From Polaribacter sp. (GTDB taxonomy: Bacteria; Bacteroidota; Bacteroidia; Flavobacteriales; Flavobacteriaceae): 64,000 bases of DNA. The notes under the pieces were generated by a model that did not search any database, had not been told where the DNA came from, and saw nothing but the letters and a program-made list of their open reading frames with translations. The stretch spans positions 1 to 64,000 of the forward strand of contig JABJPX010000009.1 of the NCBI GenBank assembly GCA_018663625.1, read 5' to 3'. Positions 45,268 through 54,059 of this stretch are shown here, piece after piece (within the stretch, counting starts at the first letter, position 1; every line of letters starts with the position of its first letter). The position numbers and the translations under genes are program-made.

Positions 45268-47064
45268 ATGCCAGCATCATTAGAACTTCAATTAAAAACC
45301 TTGCCAGATTCTCCTGGGGTATATCAATATTATGATAAGAATGAAGTGGTTATTTATGTTGGGAAAGCCAAAAATTTAAAGAAAAGAGTTACTTCCTATT
45401 TTACTAAAAATCATGAAAATGCGAAAACACGCATTTTAGTGAAACAAATTGTAGACATCAAACATATTGTTGTTGATACTGAAACAGATGCTCTTTTATT
45501 AGAAAACAACCTCATTAAAAAATACAAACCCAAGTATAATATTTTATTAAAAGATGATAAAACCTACCCTTGGATTTGTATTAAGAAAGAACGTTTTCCA
45601 AGAGTTTTTATGACCCGTAGGTATATTAAAGACGGTTCAGAGTATTTTGGACCCTACACCAATATAAAAACGGTGAGAGTTTTGTTGGATTTAATTAAAG
45701 AATTGTATTCCATTAGAACCTGTAGTTACGATTTAAGTCAACAAAAAATTAATGAAGGAAAATACAAAGTTTGTTTAGAGTACCATTTAAAAAATTGTAA
45801 AGGGGGGTGTGAAGGTTTGCAAACTGAAATAAAATACCAAGAAGAAATTGCTGCCATTCGGAATATTGTTAAAGGAAACTTTAAAGAAAGCCTAGATAAA
45901 TTTAACCAAATGATGCTTGCTTTCTCTGAAAACATGGAGTTTGAAGAAGCACAAAAAATAAAAGAGAAAGTTGGTTTGTTGTCGAATTACCAATCAAAAT
46001 CTACCATTATTAATCCGTCTATTAACAACGTTGATGTGTTTTCTATTATCTCTGACGAAACGCATGGATATGCAAATTTCTTTAAAATATCGAATGGTGC
46101 CATTATTCAATCTCATACAACAGAAATTAAAAAGAAATTAGACGAGACAGATAAGCAAATGTTGGAGCTGTTTATCGTTGAGATCAGACACCGATTCAAT
46201 TCTCAAAACAAAGAAATTTATGTGCCGTTTCAAGTAGATTTGGGGGCAGAATTGAAAGTGACCATCCCAAAACTAGGAGATAAAAAACGAATTATAGAAC
46301 TTTCAGAAAGGAATGCAAAATACTATCGACAAGAACAGTTTAAGCAAATTAAAATTGTTGATCCAGAAAGGCATGTGAAAAGAATTATGGCGCAAATGAA
46401 AAAAGATTTGCGACTCTCACAAGACCCTCGGCATATTGAGTGTTTTGACAACTCTAACATTCAAGGAACTCATCCAGTGGCAGCATGTGTAGTTTTTAGA
46501 GATGGTAAACCAAGTAAGAAAGAATATAGACATTACAACATAAAAACGGTGGAAGGGCCTGACGATTTTGCCTCGATGGAGGAAGTCGTTTATAGACGCT
46601 ACAAACGATTATTGGAAGAAGAAGCGTCGTTGCCGCAATTAATTATTGTTGATGGGGGGAAAGGACAATTATCTTCTGGTTTAAAAGCCTTGGATGACTT
46701 AGGGTTGCGAGGAAAAATTGCGATTATTGGAATTGCAAAAAGGTTGGAAGAAATCTATTATCCCGACGACCCGATACCCTTGTACCTGGATAAGAAATCA
46801 GAAACTTTAAAAATTACGCAATACTTAAGAAACGAAGCGCACCGATTTGGGATTACATTTCATAGAAATAAACGAAGTAAGAGTGCTATTCAATCAGAAT
46901 TAGAGCAAATTCCAGCCATTGGCGCACAAACAATTACCAATCTATTGCGTAAATTTAAGTCGGCAAAAAGAGTAAAAGAAGCTTCTTTTGAAGATCTAAA
47001 AACAGAAATTGGGAATGCGAGAGCTTTAAAAGTGTATCAATTTTATCATCCACCAAAAAAATAA
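45268..47064 (+). CDS. uvrC: Excinuclease ABC subunit C
   Basis: Makes both incisions in nucleotide excision repair. The 598-residue protein has the GIY-YIG domain (GVYQYYDKNEVVIYVGKA, about 16-33), a Cys-rich linker, a UVR domain (about 200-235), the RNase H-like endonuclease domain (ECFDNSNIQGTHPVAACVVF...LIIVDGGKGQL) and C-terminal helix-hairpin-helix motifs. Length is normal. The ATG at 45268 (MPASLELQL) is preferred to a start 15 nt earlier by family alignment. Confidence 0.95.
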   Translation: MPASLELQLKTLPDSPGVYQYYDKNEVVIYVGKAKNLKKRVTSYFTKNHENAKTRILVKQIVDIKHIVVDTETDALLLENNLIKKYKPKYNILLKDDKTYPWICIKKERFPRVFMTRRYIKDGSEYFGPYTNIKTVRVLLDLIKELYSIRTCSYDLSQQKINEGKYKVCLEYHLKNCKGGCEGLQTEIKYQEEIAAIRNIVKGNFKESLDKFNQMMLAFSENMEFEEAQKIKEKVGLLSNYQSKSTIINPSINNVDVFSIISDETHGYANFFKISNGAIIQSHTTEIKKKLDETDKQMLELFIVEIRHRFNSQNKEIYVPFQVDLGAELKVTIPKLGDKKRIIELSERNAKYYRQEQFKQIKIVDPERHVKRIMAQMKKDLRLSQDPRHIECFDNSNIQGTHPVAACVVFRDGKPSKKEYRHYNIKTVEGPDDFASMEEVVYRRYKRLLEEEASLPQLIIVDGGKGQLSSGLKALDDLGLRGKIAIIGIAKRLEEIYYPDDPIPLYLDKKSETLKITQYLRNEAHRFGITFHRNKRSKSAIQSELEQIPAIGAQTITNLLRKFKSAKRVKEASFEDLKTEIGNARALKVYQFYHPPKK

Positions 47065-47241
47065 AAAAATTCTTCGTTCTTTCTTTTTTAGCGACCTCAA
47101 TGTTGTTTTTTACACAGCAAAAACAACCAAAAGTGGGGGTTGGTTCTAAGTGGAGGTGATGCGAAAGGATTTTCGCATATTGGGGTGTTGAAAGAAATTT
47201 ACAAAGTTAATTTTCTACTTAAAATTCAGTATATTTACTGA
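47061..47241 (+). pseudogene. Remnant of a patatin-like phospholipase gene
   Basis: Directly after uvrC the DNA encodes a signal-peptide-like start (KKFFVLSFLATSMLFFTQQ) and, after a +1 frameshift at about 47142, the patatin oxyanion motif VLSGGDAKGFSHIGVLKEI. Three defects are visible: the expected start codon is ATA (47061), one G is extra, and the frame soon ends in TGA (47239) with the rest of the gene, including the GxSxG nucleophile, absent. Patatin-like proteins are often found beside uvrC in Flavobacteriaceae (from memory). The remaining 90 nt to ricT hold an in-frame open stretch without similarity that I can name. Confidence 0.8.
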
Positions 47242-47333
47242 TTAATGAAGGTGAGATTGATGAATTGTATCAATCTGAAAATCAATTTACAAACAGAAAA
47301 AAGCCATTGGCTTTTCTAAAATATAATACTCAC

Positions 47334-48671
47334 ATGGGATGTAGTAGTTGTGCTACTGGTAAAGACGGTGTGCCAAAAGGATGTAAAAGTAACGGAAGTT
47401 GCGCTACAGGCGGATGCGAAAAATTATCAGTATTTGATTGGTTGTCAAACATGACATTACCAAACGGAGAAGAATCATTTAATATTTTTGAAATTCGTTT
47501 TAAAAATGGGAGAAAAGAATTTTATAAAAACACAGAAAATTTAAGAATTTCTATGGGCGACATTTTAGCCGTAGAAGGTTCGCCAGGGCACGATGTTGGT
47601 TCTGTTTCTTTAGCAGGAGAACTGGTAAAGGTTCAAATGAAGAAAAGAAACGTTTCTGTAGATAGCTCAGAGATTAAAAAAATTTATAGAAAAGCAAACC
47701 AAAGAGATATTGATGTTTGGCAAGCTTCACGAGAAAAAGAAATTGAAACACAGCGAAAAGGAAGAGAAATTTTAGGGCGTTTAGGACTTAAAATGAAATT
47801 GTCCGATGTAGAGTATCAAGGGGACGGGAACAAAGCAACCTTTTATTACACTGCAGACACAAGAATCGATTTTAGACAATTGATTCGAGATTTAGCAGGT
47901 GCTTTTTCGATTCGTGTAGAAATGAAACAAGTGGGAGCAAGACAAGAAGCAGCTCGATTGGGCGGTGTTGGATCCTGTGGTAGAGAACTCTGTTGCTCTA
48001 CTTGGTTGACCGATTTTAGAAAAGTAACCACTTCAGCGGCACGCTATCAACAATTATCATTAAACCCTTTAAAGTTAGCGGGTCAGTGTGGTAAATTAAA
48101 ATGTTGTTTGAATTTTGAGTTGGACACTTACTTAGATGCTTTAAAGGTTTTTCCAAAACAGGAAACTATTTTAAAAACTGAAAAAGGGCCGGCTGTTTTT
48201 GTGAAGATGGACATTTTTAAACAACATCTTTGGTACACCTATAAAGAAGAAAGATCAAAGTGGTTTTTATTAACATTAGAACAAGTTCAAGAAATAATTG
48301 ACTTGAACAAAAATAATGAGAAAGCTTCCTCGTTAGAAGAATATGAATCTGAGATAGAGGTACCAATAAAAGTGAATTTCGAAGATGCAGTTGGGGAAGA
48401 TAGTTTGACCCGTTTTGATGTTCCAAAAACAAAAAAACGCAGAAACAATAAAAACCGGAATAAGAAAAAAGCGGTTGTTGGAAATCCAAATCAGCAAAAA
48501 CCTCAAGCAAAACAACAACAAAGAGGTTCTCAGAAAAGAAAACCTCACGCAAAAAAAACAGGAGAACAACCAAAAGGAGCGGTTAAAAACACCAACAGAC
48601 CAAGAAAAAATAACAATCGAAATCGGAACAATAATACTCCTAAAAATGGAAGCGATTCAGAAAAAAAATAA
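47334..48671 (+). CDS. ricT: PSP1-domain protein RicT-like
   Basis: A 445-residue cytosolic protein whose B. subtilis homologue RicT (YaaT) acts in RNA processing and sporulation control. The N-terminus is Cys-rich (MGCSSCATG...CATGGCEK). The PSP1 domain has CGRELCCSTWL and CGKLKCCLNFE, likely Fe-S ligands. From about residue 360 on, a low-complexity Lys/Asn/Arg/Gln tail follows, probably RNA-binding. The ATG at 47334 (MGCSSC) is chosen because the frame upstream runs into the patatin remnant. The gldH start lies 26 nt inside its end. Confidence 0.88.
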   Translation: MGCSSCATGKDGVPKGCKSNGSCATGGCEKLSVFDWLSNMTLPNGEESFNIFEIRFKNGRKEFYKNTENLRISMGDILAVEGSPGHDVGSVSLAGELVKVQMKKRNVSVDSSEIKKIYRKANQRDIDVWQASREKEIETQRKGREILGRLGLKMKLSDVEYQGDGNKATFYYTADTRIDFRQLIRDLAGAFSIRVEMKQVGARQEAARLGGVGSCGRELCCSTWLTDFRKVTTSAARYQQLSLNPLKLAGQCGKLKCCLNFELDTYLDALKVFPKQETILKTEKGPAVFVKMDIFKQHLWYTYKEERSKWFLLTLEQVQEIIDLNKNNEKASSLEEYESEIEVPIKVNFEDAVGEDSLTRFDVPKTKKRRNNKNRNKKKAVVGNPNQQKPQAKQQQRGSQKRKPHAKKTGEQPKGAVKNTNRPRKNNNRNRNNNTPKNGSDSEKK

Positions 48672-49146
48672 GTTTTTAAGTTTACTGATTCTCTTGTTAG
48701 TAGGCTATTCTTGTACTTCTGGGCCTGTTTTTACGAAGTATAAGACGGTTCCAAACAATGCGTGGATTTTAAACGAGCAGGTGCGTTTTGATTTTTCAAT
48801 CACAGATACCATTGCAAAACGAAATTTATTCATCCATATTCGAAGTAATAAGGAGTACAGATACAGTAATTTATTTCTGATTACGGAACTTGTTTTTCCA
48901 AACAAGACAAAAGTAATCGATACCTTAGAGTATAAAATGACAACTCCCAACGGTAAATACTTAGGAACGGGTTTTACTGAGGTAAAAGAGAATAAATTAT
49001 TTTATAAAGAAGAAAAAGTATTTCCATTTTCTGGAGAATACACTTTCAATGTAAGGCAAGCAATGCGAAAAAATGGTTTTTCAGAGGGCTTAAAAGCATT
49101 GGAAGGAGTTACAGATGTTGGATTTAGTATTGAAAAAACGAAGTAA
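48646..49146 (+). CDS. gldH: Gliding motility lipoprotein GldH
   Basis: Outer-membrane or periplasmic lipoprotein required for gliding in Flavobacterium johnsoniae. The 166-residue protein has a lipoprotein signal (LSLLILLLVGYSC, lipidated Cys about residue 25) and the GldH core (FTKYKTVPNNAWILNEQVRFDFSI...). The ATG at 48646 (MEAIQKKNK) lies 26 nt inside ricT in another frame. The PBP1A gene starts one base after its stop. The ricT-gldH-PBP order is common in Flavobacteriaceae (from memory). Confidence 0.92.
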   Translation: MEAIQKKNKFLSLLILLLVGYSCTSGPVFTKYKTVPNNAWILNEQVRFDFSITDTIAKRNLFIHIRSNKEYRYSNLFLITELVFPNKTKVIDTLEYKMTTPNGKYLGTGFTEVKENKLFYKEEKVFPFSGEYTFNVRQAMRKNGFSEGLKALEGVTDVGFSIEKTK

Positions 49147-49147
49147 A

Positions 49148-51454
49148 ATGGCACGTAAAAAAAAAACAGACTTTAAGAAATATATCAAAGGTTTTTGGTT
49201 TTTAATTCTAAGTGGAATTTTAGCAATATTTTTATTGTTTTTTTTAACTTCTTTAGGAGATTTGCCAACGTTTGAAGAACTAGAAAATCCACAAACAAAT
49301 TTAGCAACAGAAGTTATTTCTGCAGATGGGGTTACCATTGGTAAATATGCTACAGAAAACAGAACTCCAATTCACTATAACGAATTACCACAGAATTTAA
49401 TTGATGCATTAATTGCAACGGAAGACGAACGTTTTTACGAACATGCTGGAATTGATTTTAGAGGAACTCTAAGGGCTGTCGTAAAGATTGGCTCAGGTGG
49501 AGGCGCCAGTACAATTACACAACAATTAGCAAAAAACCTATTTACAAAAAGAGCGTCGAACAATATTTTTAAAAGAGTTCTTCAAAAAGCAAAAGAATGG
49601 ATTGTTGCCGTAAAACTAGAACGACAGTACACAAAAAAGGAAATTATTGCAATGTATTTAAACAAGCAAGGGTTTTTGAATAATGCCTCTGGAATTCGTT
49701 CTGCTTCCAGAATTTATTTTGGAAAAGAAGCCAAAGAATTGGATCTTCAAGAAGCAGCAATACTAGTTGCCATGTTAAAAAATCCAAGGCAATATAATCC
49801 TTACAGAGAAATTTCAAAAAAGAAATCTCTTTCTAGGAGAAATGTGGTATTTGCTCAAATGGCAAAAAATGGATTTATAACATCTCAAGAAAAAGATTCT
49901 CTTCAAAAATTACCGCTTAAAATAAACTTCACTCCAGAAAGCCATAGTGACGGATACGCAACATATTTTAGATCGTATTTGCAAAAACAATTAAGAACTT
50001 GGGTGCGTAAAAATCCAAAGGCAAATGGAGAACAATACGATATTTTTAAAGATGGATTAAAAATTCATGTTACGCTCGATTCTCGAATTCAAAAATATGC
50101 AGAAGAGGCTGTAAAAGAGCATATGGCCAATTTACAATCACATTTTTTTAAAGAACAGAAAAGCAATGAAATGGCTCCTTTTTACGACATAAAAGATTCT
50201 ACGGTGAATGTTATTTTACAACGAGCAAAACGAAACACAGATCGGTATCGAAGAATGAAAAAAGCGGGAAAAACTGCCAAAGAAATTGATGCCAGTTTTA
50301 AGAAAAAAACAGCGATGCGTGTTTTTTCTTGGAAAGGAGAGTTAGATACGATCATGTCACCAATGGATTCGATTCGATATTACAAATATTTTTTACGTTC
50401 AGGATTGCTTTCGATAGAGCCACAGACGGGCCATGTAAAAGCATGGGTTGGAGGGATCAATAATAAATATTTTAAGTACGATGCTGTTCAGCAGCAAAAA
50501 AGACAAGTAGGTTCTACCTTTAAACCGTTCGTCTATGCAACTGCGATTAATCAACTGAAAATGTCTCCTTGCGATTCATTTCCAAATGTACACTATACAA
50601 TTCCAAAAGGGAAATACGGAATTCCAGAAGAATGGAGACCAGACAATTCAGGAGATCGATATGGAGGAATGCTCACCTTAAAGGCTGGTTTGGCAGGTTC
50701 CGTAAATACAATGTCTGCGCGATTAATAGACATGGTAAAACCCGTAAATGTGGTACGTTTGGCAAAGTTGGCAGGAATAGAAACCAGAATTAGAGCGAAT
50801 CCGTCCATTGCTTTGGGCGCTGTAGAATTGTCACTAATGGAAATGGTAAGTGCTTATTCAACCTTTGCAAATAAAGGCTTGCGTGTAAGTCCGATGATAT
50901 TGACAAGAATCGAAGATAAAAATGGAACTATTTTAGAACAATTTACTCCAGAAACAAAAGAGGTTTTGAGTGAAGAATCTTCATATGTAATTTTAGATTT
51001 ATTAAAAGGTGTTACAGAATCGGGTTCAGGACAGCGTTTGCGAACTCCATATACCGCATTGCCCGATGTTGTTACTGGTTTTCCTTATGAATTTGAAAAC
51101 CCGATAGCAGGGAAAACAGGAACTACTCAAAATCAATCAGATGGTTGGTTTATGGGAATTGTTCCCAACCTTGCAACAGGTGTTTGGACTGGTGGTGAAC
51201 ACCGTTCTACACATTTTGAAGGCATTGCAAAAGGGCAAGGAGCAACCATGTCATTACCATCCTGGGCTTTGTTTATGAAAAAGTGTTATGCAGACCCTAC
51301 CTTGAATATCAGTCAAGAAGATTTTGAAAAACCAGAAAAGTTATCCATTAAAATAGATTGCGGAGATCAAGAAGACGAAGATGAAAACGAAGTTGAAGGA
51401 GAAGGAGAGAAACTTCCTAAAAAAGTAGTGATCAAAGAAGATATAGATTTTTAA
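49148..51454 (+). CDS. Bifunctional penicillin-binding protein 1A
   Basis: Class A PBP that polymerises and cross-links peptidoglycan. The 768-residue protein has a single N-terminal transmembrane anchor (about 16-38), the GT51 transglycosylase domain with catalytic E92 (ATEDERFYEH), and the transpeptidase domain with S456-TF-K459, SVN and K656-TGT. The acidic C-terminal tail (EDEDENEVEGEGEK) is unstructured. The ATG at 49148 follows gldH after one base. Confidence 0.94.
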   Translation: MARKKKTDFKKYIKGFWFLILSGILAIFLLFFLTSLGDLPTFEELENPQTNLATEVISADGVTIGKYATENRTPIHYNELPQNLIDALIATEDERFYEHAGIDFRGTLRAVVKIGSGGGASTITQQLAKNLFTKRASNNIFKRVLQKAKEWIVAVKLERQYTKKEIIAMYLNKQGFLNNASGIRSASRIYFGKEAKELDLQEAAILVAMLKNPRQYNPYREISKKKSLSRRNVVFAQMAKNGFITSQEKDSLQKLPLKINFTPESHSDGYATYFRSYLQKQLRTWVRKNPKANGEQYDIFKDGLKIHVTLDSRIQKYAEEAVKEHMANLQSHFFKEQKSNEMAPFYDIKDSTVNVILQRAKRNTDRYRRMKKAGKTAKEIDASFKKKTAMRVFSWKGELDTIMSPMDSIRYYKYFLRSGLLSIEPQTGHVKAWVGGINNKYFKYDAVQQQKRQVGSTFKPFVYATAINQLKMSPCDSFPNVHYTIPKGKYGIPEEWRPDNSGDRYGGMLTLKAGLAGSVNTMSARLIDMVKPVNVVRLAKLAGIETRIRANPSIALGAVELSLMEMVSAYSTFANKGLRVSPMILTRIEDKNGTILEQFTPETKEVLSEESSYVILDLLKGVTESGSGQRLRTPYTALPDVVTGFPYEFENPIAGKTGTTQNQSDGWFMGIVPNLATGVWTGGEHRSTHFEGIAKGQGATMSLPSWALFMKKCYADPTLNISQEDFEKPEKLSIKIDCGDQEDEDENEVEGEGEKLPKKVVIKEDIDF

Positions 51455-51518
51455 TGTTTGAGAAAATGAGGCAGCAAAAATGCAATTTCATTTTTTTATA
51501 CATCTTAAACCATAAACG

Positions 51519-52229
51519 ATGATTAACAAAAAAGTAAAGAACGTACAAGAAGCTTTGCAAGGTGTTGAAAGTAATATGACATTTATGTTGGGTGGATTTG
51601 GTTTGTGTGGAATTCCAGAAAATGCAATTTCAGAATTGGTGAAACGAAATGTAAGAGATGTTACCTGTATTTCAAACAACGCAGGTGTAGACGGTTTTGG
51701 TTTGGGCTTGTTGTTAGAAAACAAACAAATAAAAAAAATGATTTCCTCTTATGTTGGTGAAAATGATGAATTTGAACGACAAATGTTATCTGGAGAATTA
51801 GAAGTTGAATTAACTCCCCAAGGAACTTTAGCCGAAAAATGCAGGGCTGCACAAGCAGGTTTTCCAGCATTTTATACACCAGCAGGCTATGGTACAGAAG
51901 TTGCCGATGGCAAAGAAACAAGAGATTTTGATGGTAAAATGCACGTTTTAGAAGCTGCATTTAAAGCCGATTTTGCCTTTGTAAAAGCATGGAAAGGAGA
52001 TGCTGCTGGGAATTTAGTGTTTAAAGGAACCGCCAGAAATTTTAATCAAAATATGTGTGGCGCTGCAACGATTACTGTAGCTGAAGTGGAGGAATTGGTA
52101 GAAATCGGAACTTTAGATCCAAACAACATTCATATTCCAGGCATTTTTGTGCAACGTATTTTTCAAGGAAAAGATTATGAGAAAAGAATCGAGCAAAGAA
52201 CGGTGCGTTATCCTAATGAATCGATATAA
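51519..52229 (+). CDS. scoA: 3-oxoacid CoA-transferase subunit A
   Basis: Transfers CoA between succinyl-CoA and acetoacetate. The 236-residue alpha subunit has the Gly-rich family signature [16 protein letters not shown] (about 22-37) and CoA-binding loops. Subunit B follows 177 nt downstream rather than adjacent. The alpha-beta pair could also serve butyrate or another acid; the substrate is inferred from family resemblance. Confidence 0.9.
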   Translation: MINKKVKNVQEALQGVESNMTFMLGGFGLCGIPENAISELVKRNVRDVTCISNNAGVDGFGLGLLLENKQIKKMISSYVGENDEFERQMLSGELEVELTPQGTLAEKCRAAQAGFPAFYTPAGYGTEVADGKETRDFDGKMHVLEAAFKADFAFVKAWKGDAAGNLVFKGTARNFNQNMCGAATITVAEVEELVEIGTLDPNNIHIPGIFVQRIFQGKDYEKRIEQRTVRYPNESI

Positions 52230-52231
52230 CA

Positions 52232-52333
52232 GTAAAAAATTCAGCAGTAGAAAAGTCTATTGAAGTTGCATTATTAATCATTCAATATTGTGAGGTTTTA
52301 CAAGGTGAAAGAATTAGGATTGATTTTATATAA
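52232..52333 (+). pseudogene. Possible remnant of a four-helix-bundle gene
   Basis: Between the two CoA-transferase genes a short open stretch without a start codon encodes AVEKSIEVALLIIQYCEVLQ, resembling the first helix of the four-helix-bundle (23S rRNA intervening-sequence) proteins, then stops at TAA 52331. The rest is absent. The similarity is short and from memory only. No other structure explains this unusually long gap inside a gene pair. Confidence 0.35.
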
Positions 52334-52406
52334 AATATTAAGTACAAGTATTAAACCTCGAAAATAGAATTAATACATTTTTAAATTATTTAATTGATAC
52401 ATTTAT

Positions 52407-53060
52407 ATGTTAGATAAAATAGGCATTGCAAAAAGAATTGCACAAGAAGTTCAAGACGGCTTTTATGTAAACTTAGGTATCGGAATTCCAACCTTGGTTG
52501 CTAATTATGTTCGGAATGATATTGAAGTAGAGTTTCAATCTGAAAATGGGGTTTTAGGCATGGGGCCTTTTCCATTTGAAGGAGCGGAAGATGCAGATAT
52601 TATCAATGCTGGAAAACAGACAATTACGACCCTACCAGGAGCAAGTTTTTTTGATTCAGCAACCAGTTTTTCTATGATCCGAGGGAAACATGTAGATTTA
52701 ACCATTTTAGGTGCTATGGAAGTTGCAGAAAATGGAGACATTGCCAATTGGAAGATTCCAGGAAAGATGGTTAAAGGAATGGGAGGTGCTATGGATTTAG
52801 TAGCCTCGGCAGAAAATATTATTGTAGCGATGATGCATGCCAACAAACGCGGAGAATCTAAGATTTTAAAGACTTGTTCTTTGCCATTAACGGGTGTAGG
52901 TTGTGTAACAAAAGTGGTGACGAACTTGGCAGTTTTAGAAGTAAGAGACAATGCCTTTCATTTGTTAGAAAGAGCGCCAGGAGTCTCGATAGAAGAGATT
53001 CAAAATGCTACAGAAGGAACTTTGATAATTGCAGGAGAAATTCCAGAAATGAAGATGTAA
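52407..53060 (+). CDS. scoB: 3-oxoacid CoA-transferase subunit B
   Basis: Beta subunit of the CoA-transferase. The 217-residue protein has the catalytic Glu in the SENGVLGMGPFP motif (about residues 49-60) and GGAMDLV. Length is normal. It pairs with scoA upstream. The next small gene starts one base after its stop. Confidence 0.92.
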   Translation: MLDKIGIAKRIAQEVQDGFYVNLGIGIPTLVANYVRNDIEVEFQSENGVLGMGPFPFEGAEDADIINAGKQTITTLPGASFFDSATSFSMIRGKHVDLTILGAMEVAENGDIANWKIPGKMVKGMGGAMDLVASAENIIVAMMHANKRGESKILKTCSLPLTGVGCVTKVVTNLAVLEVRDNAFHLLERAPGVSIEEIQNATEGTLIIAGEIPEMKM

Positions 53061-53061
53061 G

Positions 53062-53289
53062 ATGAAGTATTTAGCAAAGAAACCTTTTGTAGTCGTTTTT
53101 GTTTTAACACTCAGTTTCATTTTCCTTTTTGATGCTCTTCTCAATATAGAAAATAGCATGATAGGTGCAGGAATTTCAGCGGGTTTGGCTGTGATATTAT
53201 CACCGAGAAAGAAAAAAATTAAAACACAAACTGGAGAAAAAACTCAAATAACTTGGGTTTTTTTGAAAGCACCAATCTTTTTAAACTAG
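53062..53289 (+). CDS. Small two-helix membrane protein of unknown function
   Basis: A 75-residue protein with two hydrophobic helices (about 8-25 and 33-47) and a basic tail (PRKKKIKTQTGEK). It starts one base after the scoB stop and ends on the base before the exonuclease gene. This exact fit between two genes makes it likely to be real. I recognise no family. Confidence 0.7.
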   Translation: MKYLAKKPFVVVFVLTLSFIFLFDALLNIENSMIGAGISAGLAVILSPRKKKIKTQTGEKTQITWVFLKAPIFLN

Positions 53290-54051
53290 ATGAAAATAAT
53301 ATCTTACAATGTAAACGGAATACGAGCAGCTTTAAAGAAAGGATTTTTAGAGTGGTTGTCCGCTTCAAATCCTGATGTAATTTGTATTCAGGAAACCAAA
53401 GCACACAAAGAACAATTGGATCTTTCTGAATTTGAAAATGCAGGATACCAACATCACTATTGGTTTTCTGCACAGAAAAAAGGCTATTCTTCTGTGGCAA
53501 TTTTTTGCAAAGAAAAACCAAAACATATCGCGTATGGAACAGGTATTGAATCGATGGATTTTGAAGGGAGAAACCTTCGCGTAGATTTTGAGGATGTTTC
53601 TATAATGAGCTTGTACCTTCCTTCAGGAACCAATTCTGAACGCTTGAATTTTAAATTCAAATACATGGACGAATTCCAAGTATACATTGATAATTTGAAG
53701 AAAGAAATCCCAAACCTTGTAATCTGTGGAGATTATAATATTTGTCATGAAGCGATCGATATTCACAATCCAAAAATGAAAGGAGTTTCAGGGTTTTTGC
53801 CAGAAGAAAGAGCCTGGATGAGTGCGTTTATCAATCATGGGTTTGTGGATAGTTTTAGACACTTAAACCCCGAAGAACAAACCTATTCCTGGTGGAGCTA
53901 TCGCGCAAATTCTAGAGCAAATAACAAAGGTTGGCGCTTAGATTATGCCATGGTATCAGCACCTTTAAAAGAGAAAATAGCACGCGCCTATATTTTAACA
54001 GAAGCCAAACATTCAGACCATTGCCCCATTGTTGTAGAATTGGACTTATAA
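53290..54051 (+). CDS. xth: Exodeoxyribonuclease III
   Basis: AP endonuclease and 3'-exonuclease of base excision repair. The 253-residue EEP-fold protein has YNVNGIRAALKKGFLEWL, CIQETK (metal-binding Glu), GDYNICHEAIDI (catalytic Asp and Asn), RLDYAMVS and SDHCPI (catalytic Asp-His). All active-site elements are present and length is normal. It is directly joined to the small membrane protein gene upstream. Confidence 0.95.
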   Translation: MKIISYNVNGIRAALKKGFLEWLSASNPDVICIQETKAHKEQLDLSEFENAGYQHHYWFSAQKKGYSSVAIFCKEKPKHIAYGTGIESMDFEGRNLRVDFEDVSIMSLYLPSGTNSERLNFKFKYMDEFQVYIDNLKKEIPNLVICGDYNICHEAIDIHNPKMKGVSGFLPEERAWMSAFINHGFVDSFRHLNPEEQTYSWWSYRANSRANNKGWRLDYAMVSAPLKEKIARAYILTEAKHSDHCPIVVELDL

Positions 54052-54059
54052 AATTAATA

